64,000 nucleotides of DNA from Siphonodentalium dalli (Eukaryota; Mollusca; Scaphopoda; Gadilida; Siphonodentaliidae), in contig CP136066.1 in the NCBI GenBank assembly GCA_032622095.1, forward strand, positions 186,780,716 to 186,844,715, written 5' to 3'. Shown here in pieces: positions 12,446 through 22,489 of the stretch. The stretch's first letter is position 1, and each line of letters begins with the position of its first letter. A model generated the notes under the pieces. It was given only the letters and a program-made list of their open reading frames with translations. It was not told the DNA's origin and made no database searches. The translations under genes and the position numbers were made by a program.

Positions 12446-12545
12446 GTTAATCGATACTTTCACATGAATCGATATCTGTTAATCGATACTTCCAAATGAA
12501 TCGATATATGTTAATCGATACTTCCACATGAGTCGATATGTGTGT
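12446..12545 (+). repeat. ~32-bp tandem repeat, 3 copies
   Basis: Three copies of GTTAATCGATACTTCCACAT followed by GAATCGATAT, with small substitutions. The ATCGAT core is itself palindromic. Confidence 0.85.
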
Positions 12546-12569
12546 TAAAGGGACTCAGGACCTCCGAAG

Positions 12570-13680
12570 TGGGTTCATGCCATATAACAATTTATTCCAT
12601 TCAATAAACCCATTCTATAAATTATATTGTGGTATGCAACGTTCGTTGCATAACAGGAAATATTGCCAGGTGAACCAAAATGTATTATTTTTGTGCAAAT
12701 GTGACCTTTGACTTCCGGTTTGTCATGTGTTTACATTACGTGTGCTACGTTTCAAAATACTATGGCTTCCAATAATTTGCAACAAACTCTAATGAATGAA
12801 TAATTTGAAAAGTTTTTTCATTAAATTTACGCCATTAAGTGTCAGACGCACGTTTTACCTACATTTCTGGGTATTTCAAAATGGATTTTATTCAAATCTG
12901 TCAGGAGCTTCTTCATGAAATTTGGTACAAGCTATTATTGTGACACAATATTTAGGAATCTTCGACCCATTGGATATTATAACAATAGTTACTTTACTTT
13001 ATGGCATGAACAATATTAGAAATTTCACTGTTTTCGGGTACCAAGAACTTCCGTAAAATATATTGTTTTCAAAAGTGCAGTTCATATATCCATGATATCA
13101 TATCTGAAGATCATGATATGAGAGCAGACTTAATTTTTCTTAATTCGTGAAATTTAATGATTATTTTCAATTAGAAAGGCAACTACTCATAAATAGTGTT
13201 CTATATTTGAGAAATTCATGTCATGCCTGTTGATTCTAGCAGTTCTTGGTACAAAAGGGACAAAAAAAGAAAATAATATTTTCAACCTCTCAAATGTATT
13301 AAAATCCAATGTTTTTATTGACTCTTAATAATTGCTCAGATTATATACATACAATTAAGATGATGATATGTGAAATTCAACATTTTTCGCCATATATATT
13401 CAGAGCAATTCTTTGTTGAAAATCTCTTGGCTTTTTTGGCTGAATTTATGAAAAACGTGCATCTCCCCCTTAAATACGCCAACGTATTTATCTGGGACTA
13501 TTTCTTTACGCGGGCATACAACGCATATACTTACGTGAAACGTCATCGTGTGCCTTATAGAAGCCGATGTTATGTTCACGTCCCATTTGTTGATTTAAGT
13601 AAGTTTATTTGGATCGTGTAATAAATAGGATCTGCAACTCTCTCAGTTTATAGCGGAATTTACAAAACTCGTCTATATAT
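12570..13680 (+). repeat. Interspersed family 'ACGCGGG', split by a second repeat
   Basis: Positions 12570-12830 (with TGACTTCCGGTTTGTCATGT) and 13480-13680 (with TTTCTTTACGCGGGCATACA and GTTCACGTCCCATTTG) match the two halves of a continuous repeat at 24531-25010. The inverted copy is at 26800-27260 and a right-half copy at 36725-37060. The intervening 12842-13310 belongs to another family with an inverted copy at 18480-19225. The layout implies one repeat inserted into the other. Confidence 0.7.
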
Positions 13681-13849
13681 TAATCATAAACTCATCTTTA
13701 TTATAATTACCATGTTGTTTGTTCTCATCATGTTTGTGTTCATATAATATAATACATGAATGTATTTTTCACTAATTCATGGCTCAAATTCATTCATTGA
13801 GTATATTCTGTTGAGTATAAAAGGAGATGGTTCCATATATAAATGGCCG

Positions 13850-13930
13850 CATTTAGTGTACAGTCCCCATTTAACCCATTCTACACTAAATACTCATTGG
13901 TGAGTAGTTCCCTTAGGAAATGTTCATATT
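13850..13930 (-). mobile_element. Terminus of TTAA-type MITE
   Basis: TTAACCCATTCTACACTAAA begins at 13871 and is followed by TACTCATTGGTGAGTAGTT. This is the inverted form of the right end seen at 18150-18195 and of the monomer in the 62-63.8 kb satellite. It lies only about 45 bp beyond the 3' end of minus ELC exon 5, inside the intron. Confidence 0.6.
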
Positions 13931-13972
13931 CGTTTGGAAATGCATCATGTATTCTGAGATACTCATACTGAC

Positions 13973-14059
13973 CTTCGTATTTCATGTTTCCGTCGAGATC
14001 CTCCCTGGTTTCTGTGAATTTCATAACGTGATCCATATCCGTATCAGTCAGTTTCTCGC
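13973..14059 (-). CDS. Minus ELC exon 5
   Basis: 87 nt with a poly-T-CAG acceptor and GTCAGT donor. Encodes residues 117-145 plus split codons (EKLTDTDMDHVMKF...). Phase 1 at both ends. Thr123 replaces the Gly of the plus copy. Confidence 0.93.
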
Positions 14060-14803
14060 CTGAAAAAAAAAATCATATATTAGATGCACCAAATTACCTC
14101 ACAAAAACTTTTTCCAGATATATTTTGAAAGTATTTATTCTGAAATACCATTTTACTTTAGCAAAACGTGCATTCGTGACTTACAATGACAAGTGTGTTA
14201 ACACTATAGTTCAAGTTGGGATCGAAGTTTATAATGATATAATCCACTGATTTTGCCAGAGTTATATTTGTTTTTAAAAAGTCAACGCCGGACGCAATAA
14301 GACACCTGTCGGGGACGTTTGTCCAAACGCGATTTTATGTTGTTTAAAATCAATAATGATCCACTTCAATTAGTATTTCTACGGCATATGACAGGAGAAT
14401 AAATGTTTATTTCACGTGTTTATCGACAAGTTTATCCAATCGATACCACAAATACGAGCAGTAATTCGCCCCTCCACAAACACTCATACAACCGATTGGG
14501 ATGGGGATATATATAGACACTTGTTCCGATCAAAAGCACTTTGGAGCGCTCTCTATCTCAGTTCAGTCACTAAAGGCCGGATATAGTGCTCTCTGCATGT
14601 ACTTCTCATGTTGTTCTTAGTGACATTTATTTTTTACAAATTTCCCAACTGTAAGTGTCGTGTGTACCTTTAAGGCTCTTAGACAATGTAAACCTCAGAA
14701 AAAACACCTTTATTGCATGTGATAGGGTACGCGACGCGGTGCACTGTTAGTTTTATCGAAGACTTGTCAGTAACTATGAATATATAGGTATAATAATACT
14801 AAC
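14060..14803. other. ELC intron 4 (minus copy)
   Basis: 744-bp intron between verified splice sites. No gene and no clear repeat are recognised inside it. Confidence 0.7.
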
Positions 14804-14971
14804 CGAGACACGTGAGCACATGGCGCATCTCGGCGGCTGAGATGAAACCTTGACCTTCTCTGTCGAATGTCTTAAACGCCTCCATGAAATCAGCAAACGT
14901 TCCGGTCTCCTTCTCGTCCATCGCCTTCTTGTAAATTTTGAGGAACTCGTCGAGTTTGTATGATTTTTCTC
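14804..14971 (-). CDS. Minus ELC exon 4
   Basis: 168 nt, TTTCAG acceptor, GTTAGT donor. Encodes residues 61-117 with split Gly codons at both ends: [20 protein letters not shown], then [20 protein letters not shown], then [13 protein letters not shown]. Contains the third EF-hand loop. Lys72 and Ala77 differ from the plus copy. Confidence 0.94.
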
Positions 14972-15908
14972 CTGAAACGAATTTTCAGTAGTGTCATTAT
15001 GAATTATCGAACGACCTCTTCCCCCATCCATTATCTCCCCATATGCTGTTTCTCATAAGTTCAACAAACGCCTTAATCTGCTAAAAACTATACGGGATTA
15101 CCATGAAATAAATTGGTATCGAATCGATTTTGACCATTTTGTAAGTACTGTAAATATATGCAGAATAGTAGAGGCTCTTATATGTCCATTTTTGGCTCCC
15201 TTGTGCATTTTGAGAAGAAATATAGCGACTATATATGCTAATGATGTTGTAGTGATATCTCAAGCACCAGAAAACAAATGTTACACACATGTGGGTAATA
15301 ATTACAGCAAAACATGCCGAAAATTAGGTTTGGAAAAATGATATAACCCCAATTGGTATCCAGTATATGGCTTTATACCGACAACGATCATGTAACGTCA
15401 AAAGAACGCTGTGTCTGTTTTAAAGCTCCAAATTGGATTCAGGTGTGACAACCGTGACATGTACATTAGCAGGGATCTCAGTAAAGGAGCTGAGGGGGCT
15501 CGAGTGTCATGTTGAATTTTGAATTTAAAATTCCGGAAAAAAGAAGTCTAATGTATTTTGAATATGATTTTCACTGGTAGTTCCCGCTCAGCATACACGT
15601 TGCATCAAACTCCGCTCGATACAAATTGGGCCCATATGATCGCTTGTTGAACTAATTATCTGAACATCTCCTTAGGGAATTACCCGTCAATGAGTATTTC
15701 GTATAGAAAGGTTTAAGAGATATATTTCCTGTAAATATGTTGTAATGTTCGAAAAATAGTCACAATTTTCAATCCCAATTTAAAGAAAATAGTTTGTAGA
15801 GAAAAAAACATTCATAAACTGTTTCATACTCTCAAATCTATGCAGAATTTTTTTTACGGGAGAGATAAAACATCTTTAACTGGTATTTCAGGGGAGACTA
15901 ACAACCTC
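14972..15908. other. ELC intron 3 (minus copy), distal part
   Basis: Mostly unrecognised AT-rich DNA. Positions 15655-15718 contain another right-end copy of the TTAA MITE family (ATCTGAACATCTCCTTAGGG, CCCGTCAATGAGTATTTCGT, AGAAAGGTTTAA). Confidence 0.55.
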
Positions 15909-15920
15909 CGTACAACTCAC

Positions 15921-15979
15921 CCAGTTTGTCGGTTACACCGAGCTGACTGATTACTTTCTGTGTGGGGTTCATTCCCAGA
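15921..15979 (-). pseudogene. Partial exon 3 duplicate A, donor retained
   Basis: 59 nt nearly identical to the 3' part of ELC exon 3 (TCTGGGAATGAACCCCACAC through GGTGTAACCGACAAACTGG) followed by an intact GTGAGT donor. It has no upstream acceptor of its own. If exon 3 ran on to this donor, the in-frame stop just after the normal donor would truncate the protein, so the copy is probably silent or aberrant. Confidence 0.85.
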
Positions 15980-15996
15980 TATTTATTAAAACTCAT

Positions 15997-16049
15997 TGTC
16001 CGTTCCACCGAGCTGACCGATTACATTCTGTGTGGGGTTCATTCCGAGA
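15997..16049 (-). pseudogene. Partial exon 3 duplicate B, donor lost
   Basis: A second tandem copy of the 3' part of exon 3, about 70-78 bp from its neighbours. The donor dinucleotide context has changed from GTGAGT to ATGAGT. Together with duplicate A and the real exon it forms a three-unit tandem array. Confidence 0.85.
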
Positions 16050-16067
16050 TAATTTATTATAACTCAC

Positions 16068-16214
16068 CCATTTTGTCGGTTCCACCGAGCTGACTGATTA
16101 CTTTCTGTGTGGGGTTCATTCCCAGACTCCTCAGCACGTCGCCGACCTTAAACGAGTCCACCTCTCCATCGCGGCCATCCCAGAAATCGAAGAGTTCAAA
16201 CACCTCAGTGACCT
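16068..16214 (-). CDS. Minus ELC exon 3
   Basis: 147 nt, TTTTTCAG acceptor, GTGAGT donor, phase 1 on both sides. Encodes residues 12-61: VTEVFELFDFWDGRDGEVDS, then FKVGDVLRSLGMNPTQKVIS, then QLGGTDKM. This is the calcium-binding first EF-hand typical of molluscan ELC. Ser32 and Gln53 differ from the plus copy. Confidence 0.95.
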
Positions 16215-16221
16215 CTGAAAA

Positions 16222-17875
16222 AGGTTAAGAGTGAATTTTAGTAAGTTCTCTGACCGCCAGTTTGAGTGAATTTTAGTAAGTTCTCTGACCGCCCGTTTGA
16301 GTGAATTTTAGTCAGTTCTCTGACCGCCCGTTTGAGCGAATTTTAGTAAGTTATCTGACCGCCCGTTTGAGCGAATTTTAGAAAGTTCTTTGACCGCCCG
16401 TTTGAGTGAATTTTCGTAAGTTCTCTGACCGCCCGTTTGAGCGAATTTTAGTAAGTTCTTTGACCGCCCGTTTGAGCGAATGTTAGTAAGTTCTTTGACC
16501 GCCCGTTTGAGCAAATTTTATTAAGTTCTCTGACCGCCCGTTTGAGCGAATTTTAGTAAGTTCTCTCACCACCCGTTTGAGCGAATTTTAGTAAGTTCTT
16601 TGACCGCCCGTTTGAGCGAATGTTAGTAAGTTCTTTGACCGCCCGTTTGAGCGAATTTTATTAAGTTATCTGACCGCCCGTTTGAGCGAATTTTAGTAAG
16701 TTCTTTGACCGCCCGTTTGAGCGAATTTTAGTAAGTTCTCTCACCACCCGTTTGAGCGAATTTTAGTAAATTCTCTGACCGCCCGTTTGAGCGAATGTTA
16801 GTAAGTTCTCTGACCGCCCGTTTGAGTGAATTTTAGTAAGTTCTCTGACCGCCCGTATGAGCGAATTTTATTAAGTTCTCTGACCGCCCGTTTGAGCGAA
16901 TTTTATTAAGTTCTCTGACCACCCTTTTGAGCGAAATTTAGTAAGTTCTGTGACCGCCCGTATGAGCGAATTTTAGTAAGTTCTCTGACCGCCCGTTTGG
17001 GCGAACTTTAGTAAGTTATCTGACCGCCAGTTTGAGCGAATTTTAGTAAGTTATTTGACCGCCCGTTTGAGTGAATTTTAGTAAGTTCTCTGACCGCCCG
17101 TTTGAGCGAATTTTAGTAAGTTCTTTGACCACCCGTTTGAGCGAATTTTAGTAAGTTCTCTCACCACCCGTTTGAGCGAATTTTAGTAAGTTCTCTCACC
17201 ACCCGTTTGAGCGAATTTTAGTTTGACCGCCCGTTTGAGCGAATGTTAGTAAGTTCTTTGACCGCCCGTTTGAGTGAATTTTCGTAAGTTCTCTGACCGC
17301 CCGTTTGAGCGAATTTTAGTAAGTTCTTTGACCGCCCGTTTGAGCGAATGTTAGTACGTTCTTTGACCGCCCGTTTGAGCGAATTTTAGTAAGTTCTCTC
17401 ACCACCCGTTTGAGCGAATTTTAGTAAGTTCTCTGACCGCCCGTTTGAGCGAATGTTAGTAAGTTCTCTGACCGCCCGTTTGAGTGAATTTTAGTAAGTT
17501 CTCTGACCGCCCGTTTGAGCGAATTTTATTAAGTTCTCTGACCGCCCTTTTGAGCGAAATTTAGTAAGTTCTCTGACCGCCCTTTTGAGCGAAATTTAGT
17601 AAGTTCTCTGACCGCCCGTTAGGGCGAATTTTAGTAAGTTATCTGACCGCCAGTTTGAGCGAATTTTAGTAAGTTCTTTGACCGCCCGTTTGAGTGAATT
17701 TTAGTAAGTTCTCTGACCGCCCGTTTGAGCGAATTTTAGTAAGTTCTCTCACCACCCGTTTGAGCGAATTTTAGTAAGTTCTCTCACCGCCCGTTTGAGC
17801 GAATTTTAGTAAGTTCTCTGACCGCCCGTTTGAGCGAATTTTAGTAAGTTATCTGACCGCTCGTTTGAGCGATCA
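16222..17875. repeat. 35-bp minisatellite, ~47 copies
   Basis: The unit is GAGCGAATTTTAGTAAGTTC followed by TCTGACCGCCCGTTT. Units vary at a few fixed sites (GAGTGAA/GAGCGAA, TTTTAG/TGTTAG, TCTCTG/TCTTTG/TCTCAC). The array begins only about 10-15 bases upstream of the acceptor of minus ELC exon 3, so its end is next to the polypyrimidine tract. One unit near 17215 lacks 7 bp. Confidence 0.97.
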
Positions 17876-17946
17876 AAATCAAGGACAAGAAACGATACTT
17901 TGTTGTGAAAAGTTATAATTTCAGAACTTGGCTTTTACATATCTAA

Positions 17947-18195
17947 TTATCCATTTCTACACTAAATGGAATGTCCAAACCAGTTATAAAAGAATACATT
18001 AGAATGGTCTATTATTTATTTGTAGTGGTGTGCAGGAAATATGAGCAGACATCACACAGAAAAACGGATAACACAAGAATAGAAGTATTCGTATTCATTG
18101 GTGGGAAATGTTCAGGTCGTTTGATGAACTTATCATCTGAACATTTCCTGAGTGGTAACTACTCGTCGATGAGTATTTAGTATATAAAGGGTTAA
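17947..18195 (+). mobile_element. TTAA-type MITE, ~245 bp
   Basis: The left end CCATTTCTACACTAAATGG and right end TATTTAGTATATAAAGGG plus TTAA are imperfect inverted repeats. A second copy at 35185-35395 has better ends (AACCCTTTATATACTAAATG and GCTTTAGTAAGAAATGG plus TTAA). The TTAA target and CCC start resemble piggyBac-type elements. There is no coding capacity. Confidence 0.65.
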
Positions 18196-18479
18196 AGATC
18201 CACGTTTGTATAGTACATGCATCGCGAAATACACAACAAAACCGAGTACAAAGGATTATATTTGAGAACTTGCTCTATGGTCTACTGCTTTTGGGAACCG
18301 AATGCGGACACTTTTATCACAGACGACAGAGAATCAAAACGTGTTATAACTCCCCCTTTTGAAAGTCGATACCTGTTCATCAGTTTCGTATTAGGGTATA
18401 CATTCATACACTGGCAAGTTTGCACGATATGTTTTGCATCATCTTCATTGTATATAGAATCTGAGCGATTGTTAAGAGG

Positions 18480-19225
18480 CCAAGACAATGGATTTTAATA
18501 CATTTGACAGGTTGAAAATATATTATTTTCTTTTTGGTCCCTTTCGGTACCACGAACTGATAGAATAATTAATAATTACCAAATAGCCTATTGTCCTGGC
18601 TTTATGACAGGAGGCTTCATTAATTGTATCACAATGTTGAGTTAGATTTTTAATTGCATAATATAGCATCATACCCCGATATATTATAATGAAGAATAAA
18701 GCAGTCACAAATATTCCAGCCCAATGAAAACAAATGTTTATATGCATGCAGTGTGGTCCCATCAAGCAGGGAGCAATCAACTGGACAGACCACAGTGATA
18801 TGGTGGCCAGCTTTAACTTGGTTATGAACCCATGACCTAGAACTGATCTCAGCCCAATTTTTCATTGATCAACAAGCATGACATGAAAATTCTCAAATAT
18901 AGAACATTATTTATGGGTCGTTGCCTTTCTTATAGAAAAATCATTAAATTTCAGGAATCAAGAAAAATTAAGTCTCCTCTCAAGATCTTCAGATATGATA
19001 TCACGAATATATGAACTGCACTTTTGAAAACAAATCTATTTTACAGAAGTTCTTCCATAAAAGTAAAGTAAATGAAGTTATAATATCCAATGGGTCGATT
19101 ATTCTTAAATATTGTGTCACAATAATCGATTGTACCAAATTTCACAAATAAATTCCTGACGGATTTTGACAAAATCCATTTTGAAATACCAGGACATTTT
19201 GACAAAACGTGCGTCCGACCCTTTA
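18480..19225 (-). repeat. Inverted copy of the 12842-13310 repeat
   Basis: Aligns by eye in reverse complement with 12842-13310. Shared phrases are TTTTCTTTTTGGTCCCTTTC, CCAATGGGTCGA, TTGTGTCACAATAAT and CAAAACGTGCGTC. About 300 bp (18545-18850) is extra in this copy and looks like a later insertion. Its end lies about 13 bp from ELC exon 2. Confidence 0.75.
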
Positions 19226-19237
19226 CGTTTAACTTAC

Positions 19238-19268
19238 CTTCAATGTCGGTTTTTGATAATCCGGAAGA
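19238..19268 (-). CDS. Minus ELC exon 2
   Basis: 31-nt microexon with TTTTGCAG acceptor and GTAAGT donor. Encodes SSGLSKTDIE plus the first base of the next codon. One silent change from the plus copy. Confidence 0.93.
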
Positions 19269-19568
19269 CTGCAAAATAAGAGAAAAAATAATATGAGGAA
19301 TGTTTATTTGGTTCTTACAGCATAGATAGACTATACACGACGACGAATTTTGCACCTCCGTTTTGGCTCTATCTGTAATGAGTCTAATGACATATGGTAG
19401 ACAGGAAGTCTTCTTTTTGTGCATGGGGACCAGAGAAAACTACAAAATCTCGTAAATTTTATTTGCACCACACCACCGAAACTACAATGCAGAGTTCACT
19501 CCTATTGTTCGCTGGTCTGACCACTGCTACCATGTATACCGCGTGTAATTATATCCAACGCGCTTTAT

Positions 19569-20070
19569 TTAAAGGTACGGTTGGCCTTGGTGGTGGGTAT
19601 CCTGTGAAAATATTTCCACCCGTCAAAAACCGCCACAAACAGAAAGAACAACAAAATGTAGACAGACTTTGTCCGTATACAAATAAGAAATATCGCATAA
19701 ACAGTATGTCATTGTCATATATTTGACCATTGTTATGTAAACAAAAGCATAAAAAGTTACTTTTCTGGTGTTTGTTTATATTATGATGGTAAACATAAAG
19801 AGCGTTCTTTGTTTGTGAATTCCTGATATGGAACGAATAAAGAGCGTTTCTGTTATTTGTGTGTGATTAGCCAGCAGCATTGTGCTGTCTTCTGTAACAC
19901 AATCAGGCTCTTGCTTAGGTAAAATATAGTAAATATTTATGATAACATGCTGTTTACGCGATGGTCATGGTATATATGAACGAAACTGTATGCGTTTTAA
20001 TGTTATTCTGTTTACGGTGATTGGAACAAATATGAATATTTTCGATAACTAAGGCCTCACGTGCATTTAA
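19569..20070 (+). mobile_element. TTAA MITE family 1, copy A (~500 bp)
   Basis: Flanked by TTAA on both sides. The left end AGGTACGGTTGGCCTT is an imperfect inverted match to the right end AAGGCCTCACGTGCAT. Nearly identical throughout to copy B at 42106-42602, which lies inside the other ELC gene. Internal ATAAAGAGCGTT motifs recur. A frame in the first part is open in both copies but short and without a known domain. Confidence 0.8.
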
Positions 20071-20228
20071 GACTATTGTCGGTTAAAATTCATTTTTTTT
20101 TATCTAGACAATTTCCAAACGAATACGAACATTTCAGTTTCTCAGAATAATGTAGAATGAATTGTAACTGACAAACGTCTTATAAATAATAAATAGAAAA
20201 AAATGTAAGCCTATGTGACGGCAGTGTT

Positions 20229-20357
20229 CAGACCAGCATAGCGACGGGACTGAACTCTGTCAGACCAGCATAGCGAGTGAACTGAACTCTGTCAGACTGG
20301 AATAGCGAGGGGACTGAACTCTGTCAGACTAGCATAGCGAGGGGACTGAACACTAGC
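20229..20357 (+). repeat. ~33-bp tandem repeat, 4 copies
   Basis: Copies of CAGACCAGCATAGCGAGGGG followed by ACTGAACTCTGT, with few differences. Confidence 0.9.
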
Positions 20358-20420
20358 TACTTTGCAGTTTTTCTAATTATTGGAACATTTCAACCTAATA
20401 TCGACCGACGTGATCATCAG

Positions 20421-20600
20421 GGACGTGGCTATAGTGGGTCTCAATTGGGTTGGAACTTTCTAACTAGTACCTCAAACGTTCCAAGTGAGAAATATTAGAT
20501 AAATACAAAATGTCACTGGTTGTACTGATTGGAATATCAAACGTCAGATCAAATTTAACTTACTTTTGGTCTGAAATTTCTAACTAATGTCAGAGATGAA
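20421..20600 (+). mobile_element. hAT-like terminus fragment
   Basis: CAGGGACGTGGCTATAGTGG, followed by GGTTGGAACTTTCTAACTAG, resembles the complete element at 37884-38976. No right end was found. Confidence 0.4.
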
Positions 20601-21359
20601 ATTTCATACTGTTGAACATCTTTCACACCCCTCCCCACCTCATGTCGCTACCTCCCTGTCGTTTGTTATCGATGCAGCGGTGAGTTGTGCACCGATTATG
20701 CAATGACTGTTGTTTATTAACGTTAGTATATACCATGATGGACATGTAGCGAACTACAAGTCCCCGGTCACACTGTAACACATTTTGATATAAAAGATTC
20801 CCCTTCAAAATATATATATTTCCCCTTCTTGTTGAACATTAAAGACTCCAGGTCCGAACTGACACCATTAACTAGCAATCTAATCAGCTTAGGATTACAT
20901 GTCCGCTAAAATCCACCAATAACCCTAACTATGGGCAAGTGGATAAGGATGAATAGAAAGGGCAGCGCCCTCATAAATTTGTCGAATTTGAGTAACCATT
21001 TCTCAACCAAACGCCAATATTTTGATATAACAAAAATTAAATTTAACTGTTTTTTTTATTATTTGTACCGCTTTAATAAAAGGGCGACGAGTGTACATAC
21101 ATGTGGCCAAATTGAGATTTGCTTTCTTTGTATCATTTAATGAATGTTAAAAGAGTATACAATATCAATCAAAGATATGAGAATATAACTAATTCAATCG
21201 CTGAACAATTAACAGTTGAAATGGAAGAGAATTACAGTTTTAAAACATCAAGAAAGAGTTATACATAAAGACAAAAAAGAATACATTTATCATTATTATC
21301 AGAATAATCCATAGTCCCAAGAAGGGACAGCAATATTAACAACCGAATCATTTGTAATG

Positions 21360-21534
21360 CTCTATTTTTATCAAGCTTTCGGCCCTATCTGGACCTTCCT
21401 CAGGACAATATCAAATGTTAAAACACAATCACATGTTGTACGTTTGCCAAACGTACAACATGTGATTGTGTTTTAACATTTGATATTGTCCTGAGGAAGG
21501 TCCAGATAGGGCCGAAAGCTTGATAAAAATAGAG
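21360..21534. repeat. Perfect palindrome, 86-bp arms, Penelope-like core
   Basis: 21360-21445 is the exact reverse complement of 21449-21534, with a GCC spacer. Each arm carries CTGAGGAAGGTCC-AGATA-GGGCCGAAAG (plus-strand core at 21491-21517), which resembles the conserved segment near the ends of Penelope-like elements and the conserved core of hammerhead ribozymes (CTGANGA ... GAAA with a GGTCC/GGGCC stem). An extra unpaired A and no visible partner strand make activity doubtful. It lies in intron 1 of the minus ELC gene. Confidence 0.75.
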
Positions 21535-22090
21535 AAATACATTTATCGGTTCAGAAACGTAGCCAATTTATCGGAAGAGGACACGATGTGTAGCATGTTA
21601 TCGGAAAAGAAACATAGCAACTCAGAGCACTTTTTAGTTGTCGATTTTGGTCCGATGACTGTCTCAAGTTGTAATGTAATGCATGTCCATAGGTCCGAAA
21701 TATACCCATCTGCGAAAATACAAGTTTTCATAACCAAATTACAGTGTTATCATACTCTATTTGTTACTTTTTGTTGACACTGTTTTAGTGATAAATGCAC
21801 ACACAAAATGACGACGCTTTCTAGATGGCAAATAAGGCATTCACTATGATCTCCTCGTGACATTAGTTCGGGACGACTGGGACTCGTATATAGTGTGTCG
21901 TTAGCTTTCAGAAACCTTACCTTATTTCCTATGCTGTCATATACAGGTGAAAACAAGCTTTGAATACCGGTAGAGAAACGTAGCGTCTCGATGGAGCGGC
22001 GTATCATTTATCGGAAAAGCGGCATTTCTCAAGTATCGGATGAGCCCCCGTGCAAAAAGTCAAAGGCGAGAAAGAAGAGTTGGTACGAAC

Positions 22091-22093
22091 CAT
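22091..22093 (-). CDS. Minus ELC exon 1 (start codon only)
   Basis: The ATG is followed directly by a GTTCGT donor. Context AGCATCAAAATGG matches the plus copy (GAATCAAAATGG). The 5' UTR runs from the initiator near 22156. Intron 1 is phase 0, joining Met to SSGLSKTDIE in exon 2. Confidence 0.85.
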
Positions 22094-22152
22094 TTTGATG
22101 CTGTGCTTCTGTAGTGGAAGACTGTTTCTGGAGTGGGTGGAATGCCGATATG

Positions 22153-22185
22153 TACTGACCCCTGTAAACCTTTACAGCTTATATA
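22153..22185 (-). promoter_or_regulatory. Core promoter of minus ELC gene
   Basis: On the minus strand a TATATAAG box (22185-22178) is followed about 29 bases later by an initiator-like TCAGTA (22158-22153). Both sit in sequence shared with the plus promoter: GGTTCATGAAAACGTATATA, then AAAGGTTTACAGGGGTCAGT. The likely start site is the A at 22156. Confidence 0.8.
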
Positions 22186-22400
22186 CGTTTTCATGAACCA
22201 GAACCCAGCAGGGGGTGACCATGGCAATACCCGCTGCTCCAGACGCGTGTACTAATGGACCACATCCTGTGTATTTATGTGAGTCACGTGCACCATACGG
22301 CGACGGGGTGTGTTGGCCATTTCAGCAATCTCAATGTTCATGCTTGATGTCCATATATTGTCAAGACTTACGTAAATCGTCCAAACAACTCCATGGGTAT
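22186..22400 (-). promoter_or_regulatory. Conserved proximal promoter, minus ELC
   Basis: Blocks shared with 25860-26027 of the plus gene, in the same order: a TTACGTAA palindrome (22368-22375) within GATTTACGTAAGTCTTGACA, GAGATTGCTGAAATGG, CACCCCGTCGCC, ATGGTGCA and GGTATTGCCATGGTC. TTACGTAA is the consensus core of PAR/E4BP4-type bZIP factors. Binding is an inference. Confidence 0.6.
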
Positions 22401-22489
22401 AGAGTTAATCACATGATAGAGGCTCGTCCGTATTTCCTGCAATGCATGCGTGCTGATTATGTTGCATGATATGGCGATATGATTATTCA

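Larger units (their letters stand above)
19269..22090. other. ELC intron 1 (minus copy)
   Basis: Holds a TTAA MITE (19569-20070), a 4-copy tandem repeat (20229-20357), a hAT-like terminus (about 20421) and a perfect palindrome (21360-21534), listed separately. The remaining parts (19270-19560, 20560-21340, 21540-22080) show no recognised gene or repeat. Confidence 0.6.
5330..22156 (-). other. Gene span: myosin essential light chain, minus copy
   Basis: Gene model from initiator to poly(A) region, six coding exons, 159 residues. The product is the essential (alkali) light chain that wraps the lever-arm helix of the myosin heavy chain. In molluscs this chain carries the calcium trigger site. 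Domains: N-terminal EF-hand with the unusual loop FDFWDGRDGEVD (residues 20-31), a second EF-hand-like unit around 55-90, a third with loop [12 protein letters not shown] (97-108) and a C-terminal unit ending GPFGDK. The length is close to the roughly 156-160 residues usual for molluscan ELCs. Intron 1 falls exactly after the ATG; introns 2-5 all interrupt codons after base 1. It differs from the plus copy by Ser32, Gln53, Lys72, Ala77 and Thr123. All splice sites are GT-AG and the frame is intact, so it appears functional. No fixed symbol is assigned because naming varies between species. Confidence 0.93.

Noticed and set aside
16308-16514. 68-codon minus frame NLLKFAQTGGQRT repeats
   Set aside because: Pure translation of the 35-bp minisatellite inside an intron.
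16222-17875. CRISPR-like array
   Set aside because: Repeats are contiguous with no unique spacers, the DNA is clearly eukaryotic, and units vary gradually.
21360-21534. Complete active hammerhead ribozyme
   Set aside because: The core words are present but an extra A breaks stem II entry and no NUH cleavage site with stem I/III partners could be found.
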